The position numbers and the translations under genes are program-made. Of a DNA stretch of 64,000 bases, positions 36,868 through 45,744 are shown piece after piece. The stretch spans positions 434,001-498,000 of the forward strand of contig CALSUC010000001.1 in the NCBI GenBank assembly GCA_943789445.1, in the 5' to 3' direction. This DNA is from UBA4575 sp002386945. GTDB taxonomy: Bacteria > Pseudomonadota > Gammaproteobacteria > UBA4575. The notes below the pieces were generated by a model that searched no databases, was not told the DNA's origin, and saw nothing but the letters and a program-made list of their open reading frames with translations. The stretch's first letter is position 1, and the number at the start of each line of letters is the position of its first letter.

Positions 36868-37530
36868 ATGAGTTCTAGTTTTTTAATTAATGCAGAGATG
36901 CGTGAAGACTTGGGGAAAGGTGCGAGCCGCCGCCTACGTCACGCTGGTAAAGTGCCTGCAATTATCTACGGCTTCGGTAGCGAACCTGTCTCTGTTACTT
37001 TAGATCACAGCAAAATCATCCACAATCTTGAAGAAGAAACCTTCTACTCACAGATTCTAGAAATTAGCCTAAACGGTAAGACAGAAAGAGTTGTGTTGCG
37101 TGACCTACAACGTCACCCAGCTAAAGCTTTAATCATGCATATGGACTTTCAACGTGTGAATGAAAATGAAGCTATGCATGTACATATTCCACTACACTTC
37201 ATCGGTGAAGACATCTGTCCTGGCGTTAAGCTGGAATCAGGTGCTGTTAGTCACCAGACCACAGAAGTTGAAATTAGCTGTCTACCTAAAGATCTGATCG
37301 AGTTTATCGAAGTCGATGTATCTGCATTGAATATCGGTGATTCTATCCACCTAACAGACCTTAAACTGCCAGAAGGTGTTTCATTAGTGGCTCTAAGCCA
37401 TGGTGAAGGCCATGATCAGACAGTAGTTACCGTTCATGTCACCAAGACTGTCGAAGTTGAAGAGGGCGCTCCAGAAGCACCATCTAATGACGTTGAAGGT
37501 GAAGAAGAAGGTGAAGGCGACAGCGAGTAA
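36868..37530 (+). CDS. rplY: 50S ribosomal protein L25/general stress protein Ctc
   Basis: The long (CTC) form of L25, binding 5S rRNA. The N-terminal L25 domain (MREDLGKGASRRLRHAGKVP, PAIIYGFG) is followed by the beta-rich TL5/Ctc domain, and the C-terminus is a very acidic tail after residue 200. 220 residues. Order prs-rplY-pth-ychF is conserved. Confidence 0.96.
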   Translation: MSSSFLINAEMREDLGKGASRRLRHAGKVPAIIYGFGSEPVSVTLDHSKIIHNLEEETFYSQILEISLNGKTERVVLRDLQRHPAKALIMHMDFQRVNENEAMHVHIPLHFIGEDICPGVKLESGAVSHQTTEVEISCLPKDLIEFIEVDVSALNIGDSIHLTDLKLPEGVSLVALSHGEGHDQTVVTVHVTKTVEVEEGAPEAPSNDVEGEEEGEGDSE

Positions 37531-37554
37531 TCGCTCAAGCTTAAGGAGTAAAAC

Positions 37555-38136
37555 GTGGTTGCCAATAGCCCAATCAAACTGATTGTTGGTCTCGGGAATC
37601 CCGGTGCTAAATATACTGAAACCCGGCACAATGCCGGGTTTTGGTTTTTAGACCGACTGGCCCAGCATTATGGCGTCAGTTTTCGTGAAGAAAGCAAATT
37701 CAAAACTGAAGTGGCGGCAGTCGATCTGCCTAGTCATCGTCTCTGGTTACTCAAACCAACGACCTTCATGAATCTCAGTGGTGAAGCACTGGGACCCTTC
37801 GCTAAGTATTATCAAATAGAGCCTGAAAACACATTGGTTGTGCATGATGAACTCGATCTGCCAACAGGTGTTTCACGCTTAAAGCGCGCCGGTGGCCATG
37901 GTGGTCATAATGGTTTGCGCGATATTTTCAAACATTACAGCAAAGATTTCTGGCGTCTGCGCGTTGGTATTGGCCATCCTGGGCACAAAGACCAAGTGCT
38001 AACCTTTGTCATGAAGTCACCATCGGCCAAAGAAAGACAAATGGTTGATGACTCTATTGAGCAGGTGCTCGATACTTTTAACGACGTACTCGCAGGCGAT
38101 CATGAAGCCGCCATGCGCGTCTTACATGTGAAATAG
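37555..38136 (+). CDS. pth: Peptidyl-tRNA hydrolase
   Basis: Releases tRNA from prematurely ended peptides. The catalytic histidine is in ETRHNAGFWFLD, with IVGLGNPGAKY before it and KPTTFMNLSGEAL and GGHGGHNGLRDI after it. The start codon is GTG at 37555, chosen because TAAGGAG lies seven bases upstream and the frame has no other family-like start. 193 residues. Confidence 0.98.
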   Translation: MVANSPIKLIVGLGNPGAKYTETRHNAGFWFLDRLAQHYGVSFREESKFKTEVAAVDLPSHRLWLLKPTTFMNLSGEALGPFAKYYQIEPENTLVVHDELDLPTGVSRLKRAGGHGGHNGLRDIFKHYSKDFWRLRVGIGHPGHKDQVLTFVMKSPSAKERQMVDDSIEQVLDTFNDVLAGDHEAAMRVLHVK

Positions 38137-38141
38137 TCGCT

Positions 38142-39236
38142 ATGGGATTCAAGTGTGGAATTGTCGGTTTGCCAAATGTTGGTAAATCAACCTTATTTAA
38201 TGCCTTAACGCGTGCAGAAATTGCCGCCGAGAACTACCCATTCTGTACCATCGAGCCTAATGTTGGCATCGTACCAGTGCCAGACCCACGCTTAGATGCG
38301 TTGGCTGCGATTGCTAAATCTGAAAAAGTTATTCCAGCGGTGATGGAGTTTGTCGACATCGCAGGTTTAGTTGCAGGCGCCTCTAAAGGTGAAGGCCTGG
38401 GTAACCAGTTTCTAGCCAACATCCGTGAGACCGACGCCATTGCACAGGTCGTACGCTGCTTTGAAGACGATGATGTGGTGCATGTCGATGGCCGGGTTGA
38501 TCCTTTGAGTGATGTTGAGACGATTAACACAGAACTGATCTTGGCCGATGTTGATTCGGTCGACAAAGGTATGCTGCGTTACCAAAAAGTAGCTCGCTCG
38601 GGTGATAAAGAAGCACTGGCGAATATTGATCTACTAGAAAAGCTGGCGGCACACCTGAACGAAGGTAATCCGGCACGTAGTTTTGATGTCGATGAAGATC
38701 AACGCAAGATGGTGCGTGACCTACACTTGATTACAGCAAAGCCGATGATGTATATCGCTAATGTTGACGAAGACGCCTTACAAGATAGTAGTGAGTTGGC
38801 TGATCGTCTAGCGGCTCTGGCTGCTGAAGAAAAAGCCCAGTTTGTCACTGTCTGTGCCCAGATAGAGGCCGAAATCATCCAATTAGAAGATGATGAGCGT
38901 GATGAGTTTTTAGCCGATCTTAATTTAACCGAGCCCGGTCTCAATCGTGTTATCCGTGCCGGCTACGAATTACTCGGCTTACAAACTTACTTCACTGCAG
39001 GGCCGAAAGAGGCGCGAGCATGGACAGTGCGCGTCGGTGCCACCGGTCCACAAGCTGCTGGCGTCATCCACACCGACTTTGAAAAAGGATTTATCCGTGC
39101 CGAAGTTATCGCTTTTCAAGATTATATTGATGGCAATGGTGAGCAGGGTGCAAAAGATGCTGGGAAGTGGCGTTTAGAAGGCAAGGAATACATCATGATA
39201 GAGGCCGATGTTGTCCACTTTCGCTTCAATGTTTGA
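38142..39236 (+). CDS. ychF: Redox-regulated ATPase YchF (Obg-like)
   Basis: A universal P-loop ATPase that binds ribosomes. The G1 motif GLPNVGKSTLFNAL, DIAGLVAGASKGEGLGNQFL (G3) and the C-terminal TGS-type domain (TFTAG-like YFTAGPKEARAWTV) identify it. 364 residues. Six bases after pth. Confidence 0.98.
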   Translation: MGFKCGIVGLPNVGKSTLFNALTRAEIAAENYPFCTIEPNVGIVPVPDPRLDALAAIAKSEKVIPAVMEFVDIAGLVAGASKGEGLGNQFLANIRETDAIAQVVRCFEDDDVVHVDGRVDPLSDVETINTELILADVDSVDKGMLRYQKVARSGDKEALANIDLLEKLAAHLNEGNPARSFDVDEDQRKMVRDLHLITAKPMMYIANVDEDALQDSSELADRLAALAAEEKAQFVTVCAQIEAEIIQLEDDERDEFLADLNLTEPGLNRVIRAGYELLGLQTYFTAGPKEARAWTVRVGATGPQAAGVIHTDFEKGFIRAEVIAFQDYIDGNGEQGAKDAGKWRLEGKEYIMIEADVVHFRFNV

Positions 39237-39266
39237 TATTCTAGCGCATCGGTTAAGCCCTCTTAT

Positions 39267-39295
39267 TTGACAGGGTTTCAGTGGTCGCGTATGTT
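39267..39295 (+). promoter_or_regulatory. Sigma-70 promoter of tRNA-Met
   Basis: A perfect -35 TTGACA (39267-39272), 17 bases spacer, -10 TATGTT (39290-39295), then a GC-rich discriminator (GCGGC). Such a discriminator is usual for stable-RNA promoters under stringent control. The tRNA starts 18 bases after the -10. Confidence 0.8.
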
Positions 39296-39313
39296 GCGGC
39301 TTCACTTCGAAAA

Positions 39314-39390
39314 GGCTATGTAGCTCAGTTGGTTAGAGCACAGCATTCATAATGCTGGGGTCGGTGGTTCGAGTCCACCCATAGCCACCA
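39314..39390 (+). tRNA. tRNA-Met (elongator, anticodon CAT)
   Basis: 77 bases with encoded CCA. The acceptor GGCTATG pairs with CATAGCC, and the D-arm AGCTCAGTTGGTTAGAGC, anticodon loop TTCATAA and T-arm TTCGAGT follow. The overall sequence is close to E. coli elongator tRNA-Met; it lacks the C1-A72 mismatch of initiator tRNA. It sits at the boundary between the ychF operon and the accessory-looking region. Confidence 0.96.
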
Positions 39391-39473
39391 TAATTCAAAA
39401 GCAGTAAAATCCAAATTCAACCTTTCAAAAACAGGCATAATCTTTATAGCCGTTTTATTACTCGGTGTTTGTG

Positions 39474-39499
39474 TACTTAACAGGGAATTGAGTTAAGTA
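39474..39499 (+). promoter_or_regulatory. Hairpin or operator directly upstream of the MgtC-like gene
   Basis: A perfect eight-base inverted repeat TACTTAAC / GTTAAGTA with a ten-base loop, ending just before the Shine-Dalgarno TAGGAGAGG. It could be an operator, or a leader hairpin that influences translation of the downstream GTG start. Confidence 0.4.
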
Positions 39500-39512
39500 T
39501 TAGGAGAGGTAA

Positions 39513-39962
39513 GTGATTGAACACATAACAGAACAGCAAATCCTACTACGATTATCTTTAGCGATGGTTGTTGGCTTGCTGATAGGGATTGATTCTTGGT
39601 ACAACCGAAGAAATGCAAGTGTTCGGATTTACTGTGTTGTCGCAGTTACCTCAACGATGACCATGATGTTGATAAGTAATCAAACTGGGAATCACCCAGA
39701 AGCATTTAGTCGAGTGCTTGCAGGTTTAATTACCGGTTTTGGATTTTTAGGTGGCGGTATTATTATGCGGCAGTCTGAAACCCACCAATTATTTGGATTA
39801 ACCACTGCGGCAACAATTTGGGGTTGTGGCTTAATTGGTGCTTGCTTAGGTGCAGGGCAGTACAGCATTGCAGCACACGCAACAATAGCAATGATGATTG
39901 TTCTCTATGTTAATTTAGATGGCCTGATGCAGCGTGTTGGGATCAGAAGAAAATCTGATTAA
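39513..39962 (+). CDS. MgtC/SapB-family membrane protein
   Basis: 149 residues with four or five hydrophobic helices. The MgtC signature is visible in LSLAMVVGLLIGIDSWYNRRNASVR and in GLITGFGFLGGGIIMRQSETHQLFGLTTAATIW, including the glycine-rich turn. The length matches the core membrane domain only; the C-terminal cytoplasmic ACT-like domain of Salmonella MgtC is absent. GTG start at 39513 with TAGGAGAGG. MgtC proteins are linked to low-magnesium survival and ATP-synthase control. Confidence 0.88.
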   Translation: MIEHITEQQILLRLSLAMVVGLLIGIDSWYNRRNASVRIYCVVAVTSTMTMMLISNQTGNHPEAFSRVLAGLITGFGFLGGGIIMRQSETHQLFGLTTAATIWGCGLIGACLGAGQYSIAAHATIAMMIVLYVNLDGLMQRVGIRRKSD

Positions 39963-40263
39963 AGTAAGCCTCAAATAGACCTGCCTGTAATTTTAAAAAC
40001 CAATATTTTTTACTGGTCTCAGTTCCACATAAGATCTGACGAAACCACTGAGGCATATTGGCAATAGCTCATTAGGGCACTCAATCATAAGACTGTTATC
40101 AGGAATATTCGTCTTGGAATGCTTTTAGGCTGTTTTAGCAGACATAAGTAGTGCGAATATTCATATTTTTGCGGCTGAATTTATATTAAAATAGCGTAGT
40201 CATGTGCTTTTCTCGGCAATAACATTCCTTAACATGACGATACTGGCTATGTTTTGGGCCTAA
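39963..40263. other. Intergenic region upstream of the proton-channel/VWA operon
   Basis: About 300 bases without a supported gene. It holds two copies of the palindrome GAATATTC at 40103-40110 and 40155-40162, and AT-rich sequence around 40160-40195 that could hold the promoter. I could not place a convincing -35/-10 pair. Confidence 0.5.
40103..40162. promoter_or_regulatory. Paired GAATATTC palindromes, possible operator
   Basis: GAATATTC occurs at 40103-40110 and 40155-40162. Their centres are 52 bases apart, close to five helical turns, so both would face the same side of the DNA. This fits cooperative binding of a regulator upstream of the long operon, but the motif is short and AT-rich. 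Confidence 0.3.
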
Positions 40264-40275
40264 GTGCCCATCACA

Positions 40276-40992
40276 ATGGTTGAATACAGAACTTACCGTG
40301 ACCGCGTAAATAGATGTATGGCTATTTTTGACTCAGTAGTATTCATTGTGGCTCGCCGTCCTCATGCTGCGAGTGGCTTTAAGTTATTTCCTTTTTCCTT
40401 GTTTATCTCTTGTGTATTCCTCTTTTCTTCTGCGTTTGCAGCAGAGCCCATCAGTCAGGCTACTGATTGTACTGAAATGGAAGTGCAGGCCGATATTAAT
40501 CCAGAGCTGAGTAAAGATGAAAATCTGCAGCGACTGTCAGAGCTGTTTTATGAATCACTCAATACAGTCACACATTGTGAATCAGCCAGTGATTCAGTGA
40601 GTGGAGCACAGTCTTCCACTGAAGGGGGTATGGGTAATGCTGCGGCCGGTGTTGCTGCCTCAGATATTAGTGGAACAGAAAGTGATGAGTCCCTGTCAGA
40701 GAGTGATGCTGATTCAGATCAAAATGCCTTTGAGGGTACTGCTGAGTATGCGTCTGAGATGGATGCAATCGAGATGGACGATCTCGACATGGCTGAGCGT
40801 GATGCAGAAGAGAAAGGGGGTGGGACTAAGGCGCCTAATGATATCCCGCCGGCTGATAATGACTCGATATTCGAAAAGCAGATACGTGAAGCAGCAGAAA
40901 ATGAAACCGATCCAGAGGTCAAAGAGCGTCTTTGGAATGAATACCGTAAGTACAAAGGCTTGCCGGTAAAACCAGTTAAGGAGAAGTCATAG
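40276..40992 (+). CDS. Acidic exported protein, first gene of the proton-channel/VWA cluster
   Basis: No family recognised. A hydrophobic signal segment (FKLFPFSLFISCVFLFSSAFA) is followed by a Ser/Glu/Asp-rich mature part of about 180 residues with very low complexity (SDESLSESDADSD, EMDAIEMDDLDMAERDAEEK) and a helical end (DPEVKERLWNEYRKYKGLP). The start is uncertain: ATG 40276, ATG 40318 and GTG 40348 are in frame, and none has a good ribosome-binding site. The last gives the most typical signal peptide. It probably acts as a disordered, acidic periplasmic component. Confidence 0.65.
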   Translation: MVEYRTYRDRVNRCMAIFDSVVFIVARRPHAASGFKLFPFSLFISCVFLFSSAFAAEPISQATDCTEMEVQADINPELSKDENLQRLSELFYESLNTVTHCESASDSVSGAQSSTEGGMGNAAAGVAASDISGTESDESLSESDADSDQNAFEGTAEYASEMDAIEMDDLDMAERDAEEKGGGTKAPNDIPPADNDSIFEKQIREAAENETDPEVKERLWNEYRKYKGLPVKPVKEKS

Positions 40993-42296
40993 TGTGGATG
41001 TGGGCTAAGCAGGTAATTATTTATTTGCTGGTACTGAGTATGGTGGCCTGTAATTCACAAGCCATGTTCAACACTAAAGATGATTCGGTAGACCAAGCAA
41101 GCGTTGGCCCTGCTACCTCATCAAAGATTGAAGCATCGACGGTGGATGAACAGCCGGTTAGTAAGGGGCGTAAGTTAGACGTCATTATTCCTGTGTTTGA
41201 CTCAGGGCTAGATGATGAGGTTATTGGTGAGACGGTGTGGGCAGAACTGCGACGTGCAGAAGCAACTATTTTTGCTAATCAATTAAAAGCAACATTGGAT
41301 GCGACCGGCCAGTTTGCCGCCGTTAGAGTGACGCCAGATGCTAATGCAACCGGTGAGCTCTATATTCAAGGCAGGATCGAACAGTCTACTGGACATGATG
41401 TTGAGATCTCATTGAGTGTTTCAAGTATTGCTGGTGAAGATGTAATCGCACGTTCTGGTGCGGGTAGCTTCTCTTTCTCTCGATTAATCAATCGTGATGG
41501 ACGCTCTATTAAAAGCTTTGAACACACGGTCGATAAAAATTACTTCATGGACCCTAGGAATAATAAGCAGGAGGCATATCAGCCTGTTTTTGATAAAGCC
41601 TCTGACTTTGTTGTGTCACTTTTGAAAAAGTATTCAGAAGCTGAAAAGACCGAGTTGAGCAGTCTATCTGATCTACGTTTTGCCGCTAGTTTTTCTGAAG
41701 ATGCATTCTCTGAGTATATGGTGACTAAAAAGGGTGAGACTCATTTAGTCGGCATGCCCAGTATGGATGACCCGATGTATCAAAAAGTCAGGGCGCTTCG
41801 AGTGCGAGATCAATTGTTTATCGATAATCTCCAGAACGAATATCAAGGCTTTAACCAGCAGATTAATGAAAGTTATCTGTTATGGCAGGAGCAAAGTTTA
41901 GAAGAGCATGTCCTGCAGAAAGAGGCTAAAGCACGTTCAACCAAAAAGATATTGGGCGGCATTGCTTTAATCGGTTTAGCCATATTGTCTGCCTCATCTG
42001 ATTCTGGACAGAACACTGTTGGTGATAACACAGCTGCAACAGCTGCAGTGACAGCAGGGGTGGCGGCGGCTGGCCTTATTTCATCAGGCATCCATGATCG
42101 TAAAGAAGCAGCGATGCATAACGAAACCATCAAAGAACTAGGTCAGTCGGTTGATATTGAAATGTCTCCACAAGTGGTGGCCTTTGAAGAACGTGAAAAA
42201 GAATTAGTGGGTGACTCGGCAGAGCAATTTCAACAGTGGCGCTCATTTTTGAAGACGATCTATGAGCTAGAAAGAACACCGGATGTTCAGTTGTAA
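40992..42296 (+). CDS. Putative lipoprotein of the proton-channel/VWA cluster
   Basis: 434 residues. The start is GTG at 40992, overlapping the previous stop, with AAGGAG at proper spacing. The signal ends in a lipobox, LSMVAC (Cys20). Residues about 60-220 form an alpha/beta domain (KLDVIIPVFDSGL, TLDATGQFAAVRVTP, GELYIQGRIEQSTG), reminiscent of periplasmic proteins that sense or assemble envelope components. Two hydrophobic glycine/alanine-rich segments (about 317-330 and 345-366) follow a long helix and could insert in a membrane. No database family is claimed. Confidence 0.75.
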   Translation: MWMWAKQVIIYLLVLSMVACNSQAMFNTKDDSVDQASVGPATSSKIEASTVDEQPVSKGRKLDVIIPVFDSGLDDEVIGETVWAELRRAEATIFANQLKATLDATGQFAAVRVTPDANATGELYIQGRIEQSTGHDVEISLSVSSIAGEDVIARSGAGSFSFSRLINRDGRSIKSFEHTVDKNYFMDPRNNKQEAYQPVFDKASDFVVSLLKKYSEAEKTELSSLSDLRFAASFSEDAFSEYMVTKKGETHLVGMPSMDDPMYQKVRALRVRDQLFIDNLQNEYQGFNQQINESYLLWQEQSLEEHVLQKEAKARSTKKILGGIALIGLAILSASSDSGQNTVGDNTAATAAVTAGVAAAGLISSGIHDRKEAAMHNETIKELGQSVDIEMSPQVVAFEEREKELVGDSAEQFQQWRSFLKTIYELERTPDVQL

Positions 42297-42301
42297 ATAT
42301 C

Positions 42302-43759
42302 ATGTTGAAGGAAGAGGTTGAAGTAGCAAAAGGAAATCAGCGTCAAGGTATTTTGAAATTCTTGATAGTGCTTTTGCTGACAGGTTTTTTGTTGGTTGTG
42401 GTTTTCTGGTTGTTGCCAAAATTGGTTTCAGTGCCAGACGTAGATAATGACAAGCCAAGTAAAACAACAAATCAAAGTGCAGCCCAGTCGTTAGGCGATC
42501 AAGCGAATAATAAAACGCCTGTTATTAGTTCCCAATATACACAAGAGCAGGCGCTGGATGCGATTAAGGCATTTGATCAGCAACTGTTGTTAGTAGAGTC
42601 TTATCAGGCTTTGCAGAATGACATAGGCCTTATGCAAAGCATCGATAGAGTGCAAACACAGGTAACACAGGCCTTTACCCAAGCCAATTACGATACGGTG
42701 GTGCTTGCTCTGCAACAGTTGAGCCTTGATATTGATCAGGCAATCAATATTGCACAGCTGGCGTTAGAGCAACATCTGAGAACTGCTAGACAACTATGGC
42801 ATGAAAAGCAGTTGACGCAGCTGCAAGTGGAACTAAAGCAAGCCCAGGCGATTCAAGCTGATCTGCCTGAATGGGTAGAGCTGAATGATTTGCTGATGGC
42901 GTGGCCTGAAGTGGAATCTCTATTAAGCATTGCAAAAACAGCAGGGTTCGAAGGGCGCTATCAAGAGCAATTGCAGGCTCTGACAAAGATTAGTCGCTTA
43001 TCAAATGACCTACCTCAATTGACTCAGCAGATTGCAGATGTGAAAAGACAGGTGGCAGAAGATCAATATAGACAGGCTATTGCCAAGGCCGATGCCGCTA
43101 AGCGGATACCTGATTTAAGGCAGATGCGGGCTGCGATTAATATGGCTCGCCAAGTGTATTCCCAACGCCCTGAGGTGATTCGTTTGACTCAAGAACTGGT
43201 TGAGTTAGAGCGCCAGCAAGACTATCAATTACAGCTAAGTCAGGCCGAGCTAAGTTTGACTAAGGATCAGTGGGTCTTGGCATTTAAAAACTTAAGTGCG
43301 GCTCATGATTTATATCCTAATCAACGAGATACCCAAGATAAAAAGGCCTTTGTCGCTGTTTACCTTAAGCTAATGCAAGAAAGTGCTGAGATCTTAAATC
43401 AACCAAGCTTGCTGACATCTGCGGTTAAGCGAAAGCGTGCGGCGAATATGCTGGATGGGATGGTTTTATATCGCAGTCTCAGTCTGCGTATGGCGAATAT
43501 TGAAACCGAGTTGAGTAAGCAGCTTCAGCGTTATTCGCAAAAGGTAACATTGAAGGTACTGTCAGATAATAAAACCTATGTCGAAGTCCGTAGTGTTGGC
43601 AAAGTGGGTGTTGTTGCAGAGAAGACGATCTCATTACTGCCTGGCAACTATTTGTTTGAAGGTAAACGCGTTGGCTATGTAACAAAGACGGTTAAGGTGA
43701 TTATTACTCCTGAGGATCTGGATAAACAAGTGAAGGTGATTGCCAATGAGCGAATTTGA
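42302..43759 (+). CDS. Membrane-anchored helical protein with C-terminal PEGA-like domain
   Basis: 485 residues. A single N-terminal membrane helix (FLIVLLLTGFLLVVVFWLLP) should leave the rest in the periplasm. Residues about 75-390 are predicted alpha helix, very rich in Gln, Leu and Ala with repeated helical hairpins, and could be TPR-like or coiled coil. The final 75 residues (VTLKVLSDNKTYVEVRSVGK, LLPGNYLFEGKRVGYVTKTVKV) read like a PEGA domain. It starts five bases after the lipoprotein gene and overlaps the next gene by 14 bases. Confidence 0.75.
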   Translation: MLKEEVEVAKGNQRQGILKFLIVLLLTGFLLVVVFWLLPKLVSVPDVDNDKPSKTTNQSAAQSLGDQANNKTPVISSQYTQEQALDAIKAFDQQLLLVESYQALQNDIGLMQSIDRVQTQVTQAFTQANYDTVVLALQQLSLDIDQAINIAQLALEQHLRTARQLWHEKQLTQLQVELKQAQAIQADLPEWVELNDLLMAWPEVESLLSIAKTAGFEGRYQEQLQALTKISRLSNDLPQLTQQIADVKRQVAEDQYRQAIAKADAAKRIPDLRQMRAAINMARQVYSQRPEVIRLTQELVELERQQDYQLQLSQAELSLTKDQWVLAFKNLSAAHDLYPNQRDTQDKKAFVAVYLKLMQESAEILNQPSLLTSAVKRKRAANMLDGMVLYRSLSLRMANIETELSKQLQRYSQKVTLKVLSDNKTYVEVRSVGKVGVVAEKTISLLPGNYLFEGKRVGYVTKTVKVIITPEDLDKQVKVIANERI

Positions 43760-45719
43760 AGATCAGATTAAGCAAGCATCTTCACAGCAAAATACACGTT
43801 GGCTGATCTCTAGTATTAGCATCTCACTGTTATTGTTGTTTATTGGTTTATACATTTTTTCTTTAACGGTCTACACCATTCAGATCGAACCACTTGAAGC
43901 GGATGAGGTTTCTACGCAGTCGATTGAGACAGGGTTTGGGTTTAGCTATAAACAAAAAGTATTCGCCTTTTCAGACAAGACCAGTCTGCGTGTTAGTGCC
44001 ACAGGCTTTAAAGATAAAGAGCTGGTCTTAAAGGACCATGTTAAGGATGGCATTGTTGCCTTTGATCTAGAGCCTAAGTTAGCGCTGGTTTCATTGCAGA
44101 CTAAGCCAATGACTGTCGTTGATTGGTATCTTGATGGGCGTTTTGTTGAGCGTGCCTCAAGCCTGCAACAAGAACTTGATCCAGGTGAATATGTATTCAG
44201 TGCACAGTCTAATTACTATCAAGCTATCGACGATAGTATCAGTGTTAAAGCCGGGCTGGATGTTAATCGCATGTACCAGTTATCACCACTGACAGGTACA
44301 TTGACGATCCATGCAGATGTACCATCAGCAAGACTTACAGTGGATGCTATGCCCTATGAGCTAGGTGATGTGCTAAGTAAGCAGGCAGCCAAGTATGCGG
44401 TTGAGGTCAGTGCACCAGGTTATTACTCTATCCAAGAAGACATCTCTTTAGATAAGAAAGATCTCGCGATTCAGCGACATTACAAACTTCGACCTAAACC
44501 TATTGCATTGGCGCTGAACTTACAGCCTAAGGGTGGTGTGTTACTGGCTAATGGTCTTCAGATTAAACCTGCTGACACTATAAAATTACCGTATCAAAGA
44601 CAACTTATCTTTGAATACACAAAGCCAGGCTATGTTAGTCAAGTGCTACAGCGTAACTTTAAGCCGGGAGAACAATTCAGGCTAGTCTTGTCATTAATAG
44701 AACAAAAGGCTGCAGTCAGTATTAACGCAAATGTTGAGTCGGATATTTATATTCAAGGCCAGCGTATTGCGAGTACACCTGCAACACTGCAGTTGCTGAC
44801 AAAGGAACAGACGATAGAACTGCGTAAAAAAGGTTATCGCAGTGTTAAGCAAACGGTCACACCGAATGTTAAACAGCTGACTAAGCTGCAAATGACACTG
44901 TATACCGAGGTGCAAGCACGGCTATTGGAGGCGAAGAGCGTCTATGTCAATTCGGTGGGCACTGAATTTCAACTGATCAAGCCACAGGGACAGCAATTCA
45001 CTATGGGCGGTTCACGTGATGAGCCGGGGCAGAGGGCGAATGAATTCCAACGTAAGGTACGATTAGAGCGACCTTTTTATGTGGCTAGTACCGAACTGAC
45101 GGAATATCAATTTTCAGCTCGTAATGCGAATTCTAATCAACCATTAGTGAACACTGCATGGGAACAGGTTGCCGTATTTTGTAATCAATTAAGTCTGAAA
45201 GAAGGCTTGCAGCCGTTTTATCTATTTCGTGGTACTGAATACATTGGTTTTGAAGCTAAGGCGAATGGTTATAGGATGCTTACTGAAGCAGAGTGGGAGT
45301 TTATGGCGCGTATCTATAAGCGTGATAAGAAAACTACGTTTGCTTGGGGAGATCAGGATCAAGTGCCGGCTGAGGCGGGTAACCTTGCTGATGTCGAAAG
45401 TCAGTTAACACGCTATATTCCACGTTATAAAGACGGAGTTAGTGGCCTAGCTAATATTAGAAGTTATGCAATGGAATTATCAGGTTTGTTTGATCAGATC
45501 GGTAACGCTAGTGAATGGGTGCATGATATTTATGACCTAACGCCACCTGATCAACGAGTAGTGTATGTTGATCCTCTAGGCCTGCCCAGAGGTAATAACC
45601 ATGTGATTAAAGGCTCAAGTTATTTGTCTGCCTCTAAAACTGAAGTCAGGGCAGCCTTTCGAGATGGCTCTGCTAGTCCAAGGCCTGAGTTAGGTTTCCG
45701 TTTAGCTCGATATTTATAA
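43746..45719 (+). CDS. Membrane-anchored PEGA-repeat protein with C-terminal FGE/SUMF1-like domain
   Basis: 657 residues from the ATG at 43746 (a TTG six bases earlier is also in frame). A cytoplasmic N-terminus and one membrane helix (about 18-45) precede three or four PEGA-type beta repeats between residues 95 and 400, for example ATLQLLTKEQTIELRKKGYR. Residues about 415-657 form a formylglycine-generating-enzyme/SUMF1-like domain: TMGGSRDEPGQRANEFQRKV, GYRMLTEAEWEFMARI, GNASEWVHDIYDL, HVIKGSSY and ELGFRLARYL. The cysteines that catalyse formylglycine formation are not seen at the usual C-terminal place, so it is probably a binding domain. Confidence 0.85.
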   Translation: MSEFEDQIKQASSQQNTRWLISSISISLLLLFIGLYIFSLTVYTIQIEPLEADEVSTQSIETGFGFSYKQKVFAFSDKTSLRVSATGFKDKELVLKDHVKDGIVAFDLEPKLALVSLQTKPMTVVDWYLDGRFVERASSLQQELDPGEYVFSAQSNYYQAIDDSISVKAGLDVNRMYQLSPLTGTLTIHADVPSARLTVDAMPYELGDVLSKQAAKYAVEVSAPGYYSIQEDISLDKKDLAIQRHYKLRPKPIALALNLQPKGGVLLANGLQIKPADTIKLPYQRQLIFEYTKPGYVSQVLQRNFKPGEQFRLVLSLIEQKAAVSINANVESDIYIQGQRIASTPATLQLLTKEQTIELRKKGYRSVKQTVTPNVKQLTKLQMTLYTEVQARLLEAKSVYVNSVGTEFQLIKPQGQQFTMGGSRDEPGQRANEFQRKVRLERPFYVASTELTEYQFSARNANSNQPLVNTAWEQVAVFCNQLSLKEGLQPFYLFRGTEYIGFEAKANGYRMLTEAEWEFMARIYKRDKKTTFAWGDQDQVPAEAGNLADVESQLTRYIPRYKDGVSGLANIRSYAMELSGLFDQIGNASEWVHDIYDLTPPDQRVVYVDPLGLPRGNNHVIKGSSYLSASKTEVRAAFRDGSASPRPELGFRLARYL

Positions 45720-45744
45720 AATATCCGAAAAAGGATGCAGTGTT

